Both the position numbers and the translations under genes were made by a program. A stretch of DNA of 64,000 bases from Heliopora coerulea (lineage: Eukaryota > Cnidaria > Anthozoa > Scleralcyonacea > Helioporidae), in contig JASJOG010000565.1 of assembly GCA_030142905.1 (NCBI GenBank), positions 1 to 64,000 of the forward strand, given 5' to 3'. Below, one piece after another: positions 54,312 through 64,000 of this stretch. Below the pieces are notes generated by a model, which was not told the DNA's origin, searched no databases, and saw nothing but the letters and a program-made list of their open reading frames with translations. Each line of letters opens with the position of its first letter. Position 1 is the first letter of the stretch.

Positions 54312-54963
54312 CTGCCAAACGCCAGGCGATTTTACTCGTCAACGAGAGATATCTCGGAAAAAGTTCAGAAAGATAATTTGTGAGGTCTGACTATCTCTTA
54401 AACTATTGTGCCGCCCAGTATTTTAAAAAGTATAGATGTTTCGGCAATTTTTGTATCAGTTTTCTGTTTTCTCCCCGTGTTTTAGACCCTCACATTGACA
54501 GCTTAGGCGCATTTACACTACACGGCTGTCTTGTACTATTATCAAAAAGGGAGTGCTATGTAGGCCCTTTTGAATCAATGTAGAAAACATTTAACCCTTT
54601 TCCGGTCCGTTGCCGACTCTTTAATTTTACTCTGGCTAACGCCAGATGATTTTACTGGCCAAGGGGAGATGTCTCGCACAGTAAAAGGTTAAAGGTATTA
54701 TTCTGCCAAAATGACGTTTTGTGCGCAAGCCCTTCATCAGAGTACAATTTTTTCTCTGTGACATATGACTTTGTTCTGATGTTTACTATTAACTCGCTAA
54801 AGTCTTCTGGATGTATGGCTACATTAGCTAGCAAATCGCACAAATTGTGTCCTCGTGAGACAACTTTGTGACAATCTTATGTGACAATCACGTCGTGCAA
54901 ATGGCCCCTCACAGTGACATGCATCTGTAATCTCTTTTTAAACAGGCTTAATTTTCCTCCAAG

Positions 54964-55680
54964 ATGACCTCAATCGTAATACTTCTCTTCATCGCAGTTG
55001 CCTCACTAACAGTAGCTGAAGGATCTGTTTTTACCATCAGGCTGAAGGTCGCCAAAGATGTTACCTTGGAGAGAGGTTCGACGAATTTCAACTACCTTAA
55101 GTTCCTTCTTGTGGGCCAACATCCTGGCTACCCCAATAAACGTAGCTTGCTCCAGTTCACGAACGTTCCATTTTCTTGCCGCCAGGTTATCTCAGCTCGA
55201 CTATACCTATACTTTGTGTACGCCCACAAAGCCAGCTTCATGAGCAGTGCTCAAGTACCCACGTTTTCGCGTACAGTTGTGGCCCACCAAGTGTTTAAAT
55301 CTTGGAGCGAATCAGAGGCGACGAGTACAAAACGATTTCGCCATGTTTACTGGAGCCGCAAGTTGCTTGGTTTGGGTAATGACGCAAGTTCGTATCCTGC
55401 CGGTCCCGGAGTCGTCGTCAACCCTTCTCGACGAGGTTGGTATTCGCTTGGTGTCACCAGGGCTGTAAGTAACTGGAGAAACGGAGCACCTAATTATGGT
55501 CTTCTTATCCGAGCAACCAACGAGTATAGACTTGGACGCGATTTTCGCTTCGCTAGTAACGCAGACCCAAATAGGGCGAGGCACGCGTATATCCAGGTGA
55601 TCTGTCGTCATTCGTCCTCTAATCCTTTGCCCTTACGTAAAGGTAAAGCTGGTCCTAATGGTGAAGTCCCTGTGCAATGA
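54964..55680 (+). CDS. Secreted DNRLRE-type (CBM96-like) protein, copy 2
   Basis: A 238-residue paralogue of 45141-45857 with the same signal peptide layout (MTSIVILLFIAVASLTVAEG), acceptor before the start, and poly(A) signal. It differs from copy 1 at residues 6, 10, 26, 30, 70, 95, 219 and 222; residues 96-218 are identical. Both copies look functional. Upstream there is a single 36-bp GATA-containing unit instead of eight. Confidence 0.8.
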   Translation: MTSIVILLFIAVASLTVAEGSVFTIRLKVAKDVTLERGSTNFNYLKFLLVGQHPGYPNKRSLLQFTNVPFSCRQVISARLYLYFVYAHKASFMSSAQVPTFSRTVVAHQVFKSWSESEATSTKRFRHVYWSRKLLGLGNDASSYPAGPGVVVNPSRRGWYSLGVTRAVSNWRNGAPNYGLLIRATNEYRLGRDFRFASNADPNRARHAYIQVICRHSSSNPLPLRKGKAGPNGEVPVQ

Positions 55681-56177
55681 AAACAAAGGTATATCGTAGC
55701 AAGTTAGTCACAGAAACCGTTGTGTGTAACAAACATGCCTTTGTGAAATAAAATTTTTCATCACCAGATAGTGTCCTTTTGTTGATTCAAATATAATTCA
55801 CTACTCTTCACGGCCGTACTCAAAAAATTCTACAGGGGGGGGGTGTAAGTTCACTTCAACCGACTAACGCGCGAGCTTGTACCGACTATATCCTATCAAT
55901 CGAAGCTTTTGTCTTTCCGTCGAGTGCCTACTAAAATGACGCTTGTCAGCTGGTGAAATGGTCAATTAGTCCAACGTAATAAGTACGCACTATCAATACG
56001 GAATGAAAACATGATGGCATTTTAATATTAAAATTCATGTCTTTGGTGATCTCTCGTTGATTACATATAAGCAAAACATTTAACATCAACTTTAGATTTG
56101 TGAGTATTAAATTTGATAGTTTGAAATTAATTTAAATTGATAGGTTAATGATTCTATTTCTCCGGACTTTAATGATT

Positions 56178-57715
56178 CTACTTGTCCGTGTTAAATCGAA
56201 CACGTTTTTCCTTCATATGAACCCAGTTTTGAATAATGGTGTTCAGATCTAACCCCTCTGAAAGATCTCTTTCACATGAAATCAACATAAGAGATTCCAG
56301 GCGATCTTGGAGCATAGTGCTTTTTAGCTTGTTCTTGGCCACTTTCAGTTTGCTGAATAATCTTTCATTTGAAGCCACAGTGACTGATGCCGTTTCAAGA
56401 AAAGTGAACGCCATGTTGCAGATAAGGGAGACAAACTTTCTCTTACTGACGAAGGCAGCAACGTCACGGACTGACTTGGTTTTCAACGGCTTTCTATCGA
56501 CAAACTCTTTTCTCAAGACAATGAGCTCTCCGACAAGGCTTTCACATGTTGAGCTTCCGCCCAACAACTTGCACAAACTCTGCTAATTCTCCACTGATTT
56601 CTTCCCACGGTGGCAGCAAGACTGAAAAAGATTTAATGTTCATATAAACCTGATTCCAGTTCTCTCTACAGTCTGTAACAATCTGGTCAAGAACAGAGAA
56701 CGTTTCCTTCCGGTAAAAAATGGCGAAACCAACCTCAACCTCGTTTTCACACGTATCATCCAGCCTCCTAGGGGCACTCTTCTCCTGTGATGATGACTGA
56801 ATTCTTCTTCCGGGTCGCATCCAACATGCCTTGCCATCCCTGCAGCAGCCTTCACCTGCTTATCTACATCAACTTCATTGCGAATCCTTTCCAAAGCCTT
56901 TGTTGTTGTGGACGCCAGAGTAAGCGCATCAAGCAAGTTCAAACCTTCTTCCTGAAGCTGAACGACGAGCACCTTGCAATGACGCATAATAAATTTCATT
57001 ATTTCCAGGCTGAAAATGAAGTCGTAAATTTTCATGTTCTTCAAAAGTGCCTTGGCCTGACCACGGGTGTTCGTGTCCGAATCCAGCTCTTTGTTGATGC
57101 TTTTCTGGAGCAGAGAGACTATCGACTCGAAGGAGATCCAAACACTGTCGATGGGCTCCGATCTGGCTATCCACCAAGTTTAGGAAAGATTTCGCTGTTT
57201 TAATGCTCCTTCGACGCTCTCTTGCGCTTTTGCAAGTGCTTCAGACCGCTTGGTGCTGCTTGAGAAAAACGAGTACAATGATTGTAGGACGACAAACATT
57301 GATGACACGATGGTACTAGCTTTGCAACTTCGCTCTACAAATGTATTCAACCGATGAGCTCGGCACGGAATGTAAGGCACTTCCTTCTCTGGGAAATCTT
57401 TTTAGATCTTCTCATTAAGCTTCTTCTGACAACCGTTGTACTCTCCAGACATACACGCCGTGAAGTCAGGACTGGAAAAAGAGCTTCCCCACATCGACAC
57501 TGTGCTCGTTGAGACATCTCAATATCTCTGTTGCATGTCCATCGCCAGATTTATCTCCAAGCACCGTCAAAGAAAGCAAACGTTCCACCGGTTTGTTATC
57601 TGCGGTGTACCTCACAACAATAGACATCTGGTCTTTATTGCTCGTATCAGGAGTCGTGTCGGCCATCACCGAAAATGCTGGTTCTTCTAATTCCTTCTTC
57701 TAATTCCTTGACAAC
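56178..57715 (-). pseudogene. hAT transposase, N-terminally truncated and frameshifted
   Basis: Pieces in order along the minus strand: FSVMADTTPDTSNKDQMSIV (catalytic region), EVPYIPCRAHRLNTFVERSC, NMKIYDFIFSLEIMKF with NKELDSDTN, and the C-terminal dimerisation block LETASVTVASNERLFSKLKV with KNKLKSTMLQDRLESLMLIS. This resembles the zinc-finger MYM/TTF-type hAT group. At least four frame breaks or stops occur, and the zinc finger N-terminus is missing. Confidence 0.8.
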
Positions 57716-57723
57716 TTGAGTAA

Positions 57724-57802
57724 CACGACTTTCAGTCGGCAGAAATTATGTTTTAGTTGGCAGACTGCCAACTAAAACAATTTCTGCCGACTGAAAGTCG
57801 TG
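57724..57802. repeat. ~38-bp-arm inverted repeat at the truncated end of the hAT remnant
   Basis: cacgactttcagtcggcaga on the left and its complement on the right, around a single-base centre at 57764, with one 2-nt difference. It lies where the transposase frame is lost. Confidence 0.7.
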
Positions 57803-57862
57803 AAAAAAATTTGGGGGGTGTCGCACCCCCCCCTCATACCTCCCATAGCTCCTGTCCTACTA

Positions 57863-58286
57863 CTCATACATTGTCGCGTATCGAGTAGATGACCGGGGGG
57901 CCGTTGATCATCCCATGTTCGTTGGTACCTCCGGGTTGACCGTCGGTACATCATTAGCAAAGGAATATTCTTCCTACTTTACTGGCCAGTAACAAACATT
58001 TTCATACGTAATTCCCTCTAACTACTTAAAAAGATTCCGACAATTTCTATTTGAATTTTTTGAGTTACTTACTGATTTACTTCAACGACATGGATTATCA
58101 AGGTTGTTTTGAACTTTTACTAGTATTCCCTGGCTTTTGTTGCAGTGTTTTTGTATGAACTGTACACTTAGCGATTTGATAAAAAGGAGAGGAAAGAAGA
58201 AAATGTTACATGAATACAATCCGTGTAACAAGTCTACGTCACCACTGTGTCAATGAAGTTAATGAGCACAGTAGTGACGTAGACTA
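57863..58286. other. Flank shared with 45980-46085, then unassigned
   Basis: 57885-57985 matches the sequence after DNRLRE-type copy 1. The rest is AT-rich and unassigned. Confidence 0.45.
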
Positions 58287-58454
58287 CAGGGCCGTCCACA
58301 CTAGCGTGTTAGATCGATCTGAGATCGATCTAAGTCAAAATCGATCAGAGTGTGAACGCTTGAATGCGAACTGAGATCGATCCAAACGAGTCCATTTCAA
58401 GTGTGAACGCCTTCACGAAGCGAACTGAGATCGATCTCAGTGTGAACGGCCCCT
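58287..58454. mobile_element. 168-bp MITE with cagggccgt..cacact termini
   Basis: The left end cagggccgtccacact pairs with the right end agtgtgaacggcccct. Internal gatcgatct repeats also form hairpins. TA lies at both edges (58285-58286 and 58454-58455), which would fit a mariner-type target, but hAT-like termini make the class uncertain. Confidence 0.65.
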
Positions 58455-59199
58455 ACAAGAACATGTTTTATATAGCTTGACGGTACATCTTCGATTATGT
58501 GCCCCACCCACACACGCACACGCTCACCGCGGACTTGGCTACGCCACTGCTCTACCACTGGCACACTCAGGGTAGATTTTCGTTTGTAGTGCCGTCCACT
58601 GTCATCTCTACTTTTTCTTGAACGTTGGTAGAAATTTCTTTTCATAAACAGCGTTGGCTGAACAAGTCCGCTGAACAGTACATCAATAAGGTACCGTCCA
58701 ACCAACTGCTTTATCTGGTAATTTGAAATTAATGTCAATACTTAGTATCAACACCGAAGTTAACGTTTCCATCGTTCGTGGCCACTGCACCTTATGTGTG
58801 AGACAATACAAGAAAAATTAATCATTGCAATAGCAAAACGTGTGTAGTTTTGTTGGAGTACGGACGATGCAAGACGTGCAATATTTACCGTTGTCATTCC
58901 CGCTACTCATCCTAGTTAACGACTAAGTCTATCGAACAAAGAGGAACAAAAACAATCGAAGGAAAACGTTTCGTTTCATTTGCCAGCGGCTTTTAAGCAA
59001 ATAAAGCAAGGACGTCAACAACATTATCCTTCAATCATATAATAGACTGTTTATAAAAATAGAGAAAAAGAAGAATTTTTTGACTCAAGGGTAATCTCAG
59101 TGTCGTTCTCATTCCATAAAGAACATTGTCCAGAGCGTTTTACCGTATTCTGAACGACGTTTTACCGTATTCTGAAGTTTTACCGTATCCTGAACACGA
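58455..59199. other. Interval without a recognised gene
   Basis: No supported coding region or RNA gene was seen. Confidence 0.35.
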
Positions 59200-59996
59200 G
59201 ACGATAACCAAGTGTTTTAGACCCGATAAAGCACATACTGCGAATTTTTTTAGATGTCTTCTAAAATGAACCTCCTAATACGCTAATTCGCGAAGAAAAT
59301 TTGGAAATTTACGTTTTCTAAGCCGAAAAAATAAACTTTTTCACATATTAAGTCACATGTGCCTTTATCACATATAAAGATACGACACGGTTATGATTTT
59401 CTTTTGTATTTTTATTGAATTTTAGAAGTATTATTACAACACACACATCACCCAACTAAGGACAGTGGAAGGGGTCTCAGCATCCCGCCAGGTTAGGCCG
59501 CAACAGACCTTGCACATTTCAGGGAACTTGTGGGGAAAGTAAATCTTACAATTAGAATGGATTTTAAGAAACACCTACAGGGCCAGTCATTACTCGTCTA
59601 ACGTATCCAGTCAGGAAGGAGTAAGGGATGTACATTCCTCTGAAGTCCCCGAAAGTATTCCCTGATACGTATGTCCATTTTGACTTCAACAGTACTCTAT
59701 TGCACTTCCAACCAATTAAGGTCAGTTTTCGCGCCATCCTCAACATATTAAGAAAGCGGTTTCATGTAGTCAGGCGCTGAGATTGAAAGGAGTTTGTGAT
59801 TCGGAAGACGTTTATAAAATTAGGGAAGAAGAATTAAAAGGTTTCTTGTTGAAAAGTGGTTATAAGGGGGGTTTTGTTGATGTGCAGATTCGCCGAGTAA
59901 ATTGTCTTGATTGAGATGTGTTACTTAAAGGTATAGAAAAGAGAAATTCGGATAGATTGGTTTTGACTCTAAACTTTCATCCTGCACTTCAGGCAG

Positions 59997-60098
59997 TACA
60001 TACATACATACATACATACATACATACATACATACATACATACATACATACATACATACATACATACATACATACATACATACATACATACATACATG
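59997..60098. repeat. (CATA)n microsatellite
   Basis: About 25 perfect CATA units. A shorter, mixed array follows at 60268-60330. Both are preceded by the same ctttcatcctgcacttcagg sequence, at about 59977 and 60244, so the whole segment was tandemly duplicated. Confidence 0.9.
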
Positions 60099-60127
60099 GT
60101 GATTGCTACATCTTTAGCAGATGATAG

Positions 60128-60262
60128 CCGCCTCTAACAGTCTGCTTTATTCGTCTTATTGCGCCGTTCATGGCCTCTCTGGTGACTGAGGAGACCAGCC
60201 TTCGACTTCATCGGCTTTAGGCATTTGTGGCAGATTTTACTAACTTTCATCCTGCACTTCAG
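60128..60262 (-). pseudogene. C2H2 zinc-finger fragment, LINE-like
   Basis: The minus strand reads KICHKCLKPMKSKAGLLSHQ and RGHERRN, a C-x2-C...H-x3-H finger (H-Q-R-G-H) of the type found at the C-terminus of some LINE ORFs. There is no further coding sequence. Confidence 0.5.
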
Positions 60263-60905
60263 GCAGTACATACATACATACATACATACATACATACATA
60301 CACATACACACATACATACATACATACATATGCATATATATATATATATATTTCTAAAATTCATTATTAATTCATGAGGAAAAGACAAAAGAAAATTATA
60401 AGAGTGTCAGATCTATATATGTGGTAAAGATACATGTGCCTTTACACGTGAAGAAGAAATTCAGTTTTTTCCGCTTACGAAAGATAAATTTCCAAACTTT
60501 CTTCATGAATTAGCGTATTAGGAGGTTCATTTTAGAAGACATTCAAAAAACTTGCAGTTTGTGTTTTATCGGGTCTAAAACACTCGGCTATCGCCTCGTG
60601 TTTTAAATCCCGTTCAAAAACTCATTAAGAATTCATGAGGAAAACACAAAAGAAAATCATAACCGTGTCGTGTCTTTAAATGTGATAAAGACACGTGTGA
60701 CTTTATCCTAAATTTCTCTTCACGTTTTCTTCAATATTTTTCGCCTTAGAAAACAGAAATTGCCAAACTAACGTAAGGAATTAGCGTATATAATGTTTCG
60801 TTTTTGAAGCCGTTCAAAAAACTCGCAGTTCGTGCTTTATCGGACCTAAAACACTCCGCTATCGCCTCGTGTTTTAAATCCGATAAAGCACTCCTGCTCG
60901 TTTAT

Positions 60906-61638
60906 TAAACAGTACATAAAGTGCTCCTGCTCGGTTTTTAAATACATATATATTACATATTACATATTACAAGTGTGTTGACAGCGATGTTCCCCACATT
61001 GAGACGTGGATTCTACATGACTTGATGATAGTAACTCGGTAAATTTAGTTTACTTTAGTTTAGTTTTAGTTTAATGAATTCACCACAAAATATAATAATA
61101 TAAAACTAAATGAATAATTGTACAACACACAAATAACCACAACAAAACTAAAATAATTAAGGTGTCGTAAAGGGAAAGGAACAGAACTTTCGTTCCAGTT
61201 GCTACCTAACCCCTAAATTTGGTTTGGTAGCTCGGCCATCACGAGAAGACGTTCGAATTTGCCACTGCGAATATCTTATACAAATACGAAAGCAATAAAC
61301 CGACGAGCGCGTAGTTAACTCAGCGAAATGAAAGTGTAGATTTACGGGATTTTTCTCGTGGTATGGCAGGTTTACTTGACACCCTTGGAGAACTGGGGAC
61401 GATATCAGGTAAATTTTCTGTTCTAATGTCTCACTTCCTGATTGTGGTTAAAAATATTCTGGTTACGTTCCAGCAAACCCCGGAAATCACAAAGAAATGT
61501 CTTGGTCATCGAACGTTCGTAAACAATTTCTGGGTGTAGGTACACTTGTCTCGAAATAACTGGAGCATTGTAGATTTCGACTGCGGTTGGACCTGAGGCA
61601 TCCTTAAAGATGGTTTAACCTGGGATAAATTTGTGAAA
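60906..61638. promoter_or_regulatory. Presumed 5' region of the PTP gene
   Basis: No TATA box was identified. A small open stretch at 61363-61410 (MAGLLDTLGELGTIS) ends at a consensus-like donor (tcag|gtaaat) and could be an alternative first exon or an upstream ORF. This is speculative. Confidence 0.25.
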
Positions 61639-61740
61639 ATGGCATCTACTGAAACGATTTTCAAGCAGTTTTTGAAGAAAATAGATCATCTAGAGCTGGT
61701 GGATGACAAGGGCCAGTCTGGTTTCAGTCGAGAATTTCTG
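61639..61740 (+). CDS. PEST-family protein tyrosine phosphatase, coding exon 1
   Basis: 34 codons starting MASTETIFKQFLKKIDHLEL and ending GFSREFL at donor gtgagg (61741), phase 0. It resembles the N-terminal helix of PTPN12/18/22 (x-x-I-L-x-K-F...F-x-x-E/D-F). The identification rests on the fit with exon 2. Reading on past the donor gives only 23 further codons. Members of this family act in the cytosol on tyrosine-phosphorylated adaptors. Confidence 0.65.
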
Positions 61741-62338
61741 GTGAGGAAAATTGCTGGAGAATACTTTAAGGTTTTGAGAAATCAGAGAGAAGTCGTGTTC
61801 ACGTGCATTTGAGTAAAGTGAGAATTACGCCGAAGACGACAAGGAAGTCTTTCCTTATTGAAATTTTTCACCCATTGTCAATGCATTACCTGGCTATTTT
61901 TCTGTCATAAAACTTCATTATTGACAAAATGACAATTCCATCACACGAAGGGAAGTTTCAGTTGCATTTTAGACGTATGTCTTAATCAAAGCATCAAATG
62001 AACTTTACCCGTATTGGTAGACACTAGCTTCCCACTGACAAATAAAGTAAGCTGTCTTTGTGATTGAACGTACAGTAATTTCGATTTCTATTGCATTCAA
62101 ACTGAAACTGCCGGTTATTCGAAGTGGAGCCGAAAAGTCAATAATATGATTGAAAATTTTAGAGATCTAATTCGTCGACAGTTAACTCTCGTCATAATTA
62201 CCAATTGGAATGTATTCGTTAGTGCAGAAAATCCTGCAAAATTAGTGCCAAAGATATAGACCTTGAGAGTAAATGAACGATTAAATATTTGTTTCCAATC
62301 AGTGGTATTTTGATATGAATGTGTTGCATGATTACCTC
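61718..62338. repeat. Segment duplicated at 46092-46706
   Basis: The end of PTP exon 1 and the first ~600 bp of intron 1. Differences from the other copy are small substitutions and an 8-bp indel. Confidence 0.8.
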
Positions 62339-63320
62339 GTGCTGTTTAATATGAAAAGCTGGTCACAGAGGCGCAAATTCAGTTTATTGCCCTCACCCAA
62401 ATCCCAAAGTGAAAAGATTCTAAATGGCACAGTAAAGTTTTAGATTATTTCATTTGAAGCTTAGTGTGATGAAGAAAAAAAATGCAATATTACCTGTCAC
62501 CTGCAGTGAGCTTAAAAATGCATAGCAGTACTGGTGACAGTTTAAAAAAAAGTAAAGAATTTACAGTTTAGGAAAAGCTACATAACCAATGAACTTGTTA
62601 AAGTTTGCAAGTGCACAGCCACGTCCTTTCATGTGTAGAGGATTTTTCTGTCATCTAGACTGAACCCATCTACTGGGTGTAAATCCACATTCCAATGTAA
62701 AGCAGCAGGCCCACGTGCAATTTTTTTCTTGCACAAGAGATGGGACGTTTTGAAAATATACTGTATTACCTTAGCATGATGAAAATTTCATGGGTAGTTA
62801 CTCTTGGAGTTCTCACAGCTCAGAAGACTGCCATAAAAAGCAGCACAGAATCAAGCAAAGTAAATTTTTGGTGTGAAAAGTTTGCTGTTGTCAATTTTGC
62901 TGCAACCTTGTAACTTTCCCTTTGTATTGGAGATGCAGTTTATGCATTTTTGGCATATAAGAAATGAATACAAACCATGTCAATCTTCCTTTTAAATTAC
63001 AGCCTATCATCAAGCTATTGATTGCCAAAGGTTCTGTAATTACTAGTATGTTCTGTAGCCACCACCAGAATCTAGCAGTACAGTTTTCAGTAATAAAGCT
63101 GCATCACCTGTGCAAGTAAATAATTGCATGTGGAGCTGAACAGGTGCTTAATTCTCCTGGAAAATCCCTGAGTATGTCTATGCATTATCATCATGTCATA
63201 ATTTGGCATTTCTTCCTTTTTTATTTCTTTAATCAGTAGCCTTTTGTGTTTGTAACTGTTGTAACTTTTTATCCTGTTTTAACAACTGTATCATTTAGAG
63301 GCTTGATATATAATTTATAG
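62339..63320 (+). other. PTP intron 1, remainder
   Basis: AT-rich intronic sequence. No transposon or RNA gene is recognised. Confidence 0.4.
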
Positions 63321-63429
63321 TTGCTGAGACAAACATCATTGGAAAACAGAGGAACCAAGAGCTATTCAACTGAAGCAGGACAATGTCCAGTGAACAGGGC
63401 AAAGAATCGGTTCAAGGATATTTTACCAT
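63321..63429 (+). CDS. PEST-family protein tyrosine phosphatase, coding exon 2
   Basis: Acceptor taatttatag and donor ccat|gtaggt. The translation LLRQTSLENRGTKSYSTEAG, then RAKNRFKDILP, ends in the phosphatase KNRYKDILPYD motif (Phe for Tyr), with the split codon T|.. expected to encode Tyr. The preceding L.R.S...R....Y.T spacing matches PTPN12/PTPN22. Catalytic exons lie beyond the window. Confidence 0.75.
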
Positions 63430-64000
63430 GTAGGTGTGATGTTTTTATTGTTTATATATAATTGTTGTTATAGTAACTGTTATACATGTACCCTATACAT
63501 GACAATTAACAGATAGGTGCATGTATTTGCATTGTTGTGCACATAAGAACAATAATAGGTTACAGGGATTAAATTAGCAGTGTTTCCCAAGTATTAAAAA
63601 TGAGCACCTTACCTATATGTAAGGTAGATAAAGGCACTTTTGGGCAAGTTAAGGATACTGTCCTCCTGTCCAGGATGATGGATCCAGTTGAAATAACTTA
63701 AACTTGATAAAATTATTTGGGGGACTATTAATAATGATTGACAAGCAGTTGGAAGGGTTCAGCAACCCACTACAAGTTGATGATCATTACAGTGTAATGT
63801 GAGGCATATTGGTAAATAACCTCTCTCAAGGGTAAGCATGGCAGCTCGAGGTAAATGCTAGTGAGGGAGTGACAGGATAAAGAGATGAGAGAAGGGGAAG
63901 AGGTGAAGGAGACAACAAACAAGGGATTAAAGAAGGGTGAATAAGGAAGTTAATTGGCATGGGAATGTGATGTCATACAATGAAAGGTGTAGCTTGTCTG
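63430..64000 (+). other. PTP intron 2, partial
   Basis: Non-coding to the end of the window, with a purine-rich stretch at about 63865-63940. No further exon is recognised. Confidence 0.4.

Larger units (their letters stand above)
55790..57862 (-). mobile_element. hAT transposon remnant inserted after DNRLRE-type copy 2
   Basis: Absent from the matching position after copy 1 (near 45975). The left end has cagggggggggtgtaag and the right end gtcgcacccccccc, G-rich inverted termini of a hAT-like type. A broken transposase lies inside on the minus strand. Target duplication was not recognised. Confidence 0.65.
59200..60905. repeat. Inverted and tandem copies of a gtgttttatcggg repeat
   Basis: A block containing gataaagcac, a ttctaaaatgaacctcctaa motif and cctttatcac lies at 59200-59420. 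Its reverse complement recurs at about 60380-60610 and again, more diverged, at 60630-60900. The unit end gtgctttatcgga..tccgataaagcac (60833-60893) is itself an inverted repeat. This suggests a MITE family with several nested copies. Confidence 0.6.

Noticed and set aside
59918..60124. Open frame with repeating Thr-Tyr-Ile-His
   Set aside because: Translation of the (CATA)n microsatellite.

Overview
The window looks like animal nuclear DNA, most probably from a cnidarian (an anthozoan such as a stony coral is the best guess). It is AT-rich, has GT-AG introns with compact exons, and is dominated by APE-type LINEs, Penelope-like elements (PLEs), a Ty3/gypsy remnant, MITEs and a tRNA-derived SINE. 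A secreted DNRLRE-type protein gene pair of a kind known from cnidarians is also present. No bacterial operon, CRISPR array or rRNA was seen. The taxonomic call is an inference from family content, not a database match.

Layout. 1-3.2 kb is unassigned sequence with one MITE (10-bp target duplication). 3.2-5.8 kb is a decayed plus-strand LINE. Its (TTA)n tail is interrupted at 5.8-9.6 kb by a minus-strand restriction-like-endonuclease (R2/R4-type) retrotransposon, with TAA/TTA tracts on both sides. 10.0-10.8 kb is an array of hairpin-bearing repeat units, and 10.8-13.7 kb is a second LINE. 14.2-21.0 kb holds the exons of a host gene on the plus strand: an EXD3/Mut-7-like protein (RNase D-type 3'-5' exonuclease plus Mut7-C domain). 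Its last exon is split by a minus-strand LINE with an 8-bp target duplication, and its last catalytic aspartate reads as asparagine. 22.4-22.9 kb is a near-perfect palindrome flanked by TTAA.

25.2-43.6 kb is a recent segmental duplication carrying a dead gypsy element and about 2 kb of repeat-rich flank. The second copy was later invaded by a palindromic PLE inside a (TA)n tract and by a nearly intact PLE with a 14-bp target duplication. The first copy gives the empty site for both. Hammerhead-ribozyme-like motifs mark the PLE ends. Two further PLE palindromes (41.5-42.3 and 42.6-43.6 kb) follow. A third copy of the flank lies at 47.9-50.2 kb and carries a tRNA-derived SINE with a 12-bp target duplication.

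43.9-57.9 kb contains a tandem gene duplication. Two secreted 238-residue DNRLRE-type proteins lie 9.8 kb apart, each preceded by a minus-strand exon of an unidentified gene. Between the two copies sits another, minus-strand PLE (50.6-53.2 kb); downstream of the second copy sits a hAT remnant. 61.6-63.4 kb holds the first two recognised coding exons of a PEST-family non-receptor protein tyrosine phosphatase that runs off the right end. A partial duplicate of its first exon and intron lies at 46.1-46.7 kb. The host genes do not form a pathway. The region is better read as a transposon-rich, recombining segment around three gene loci.
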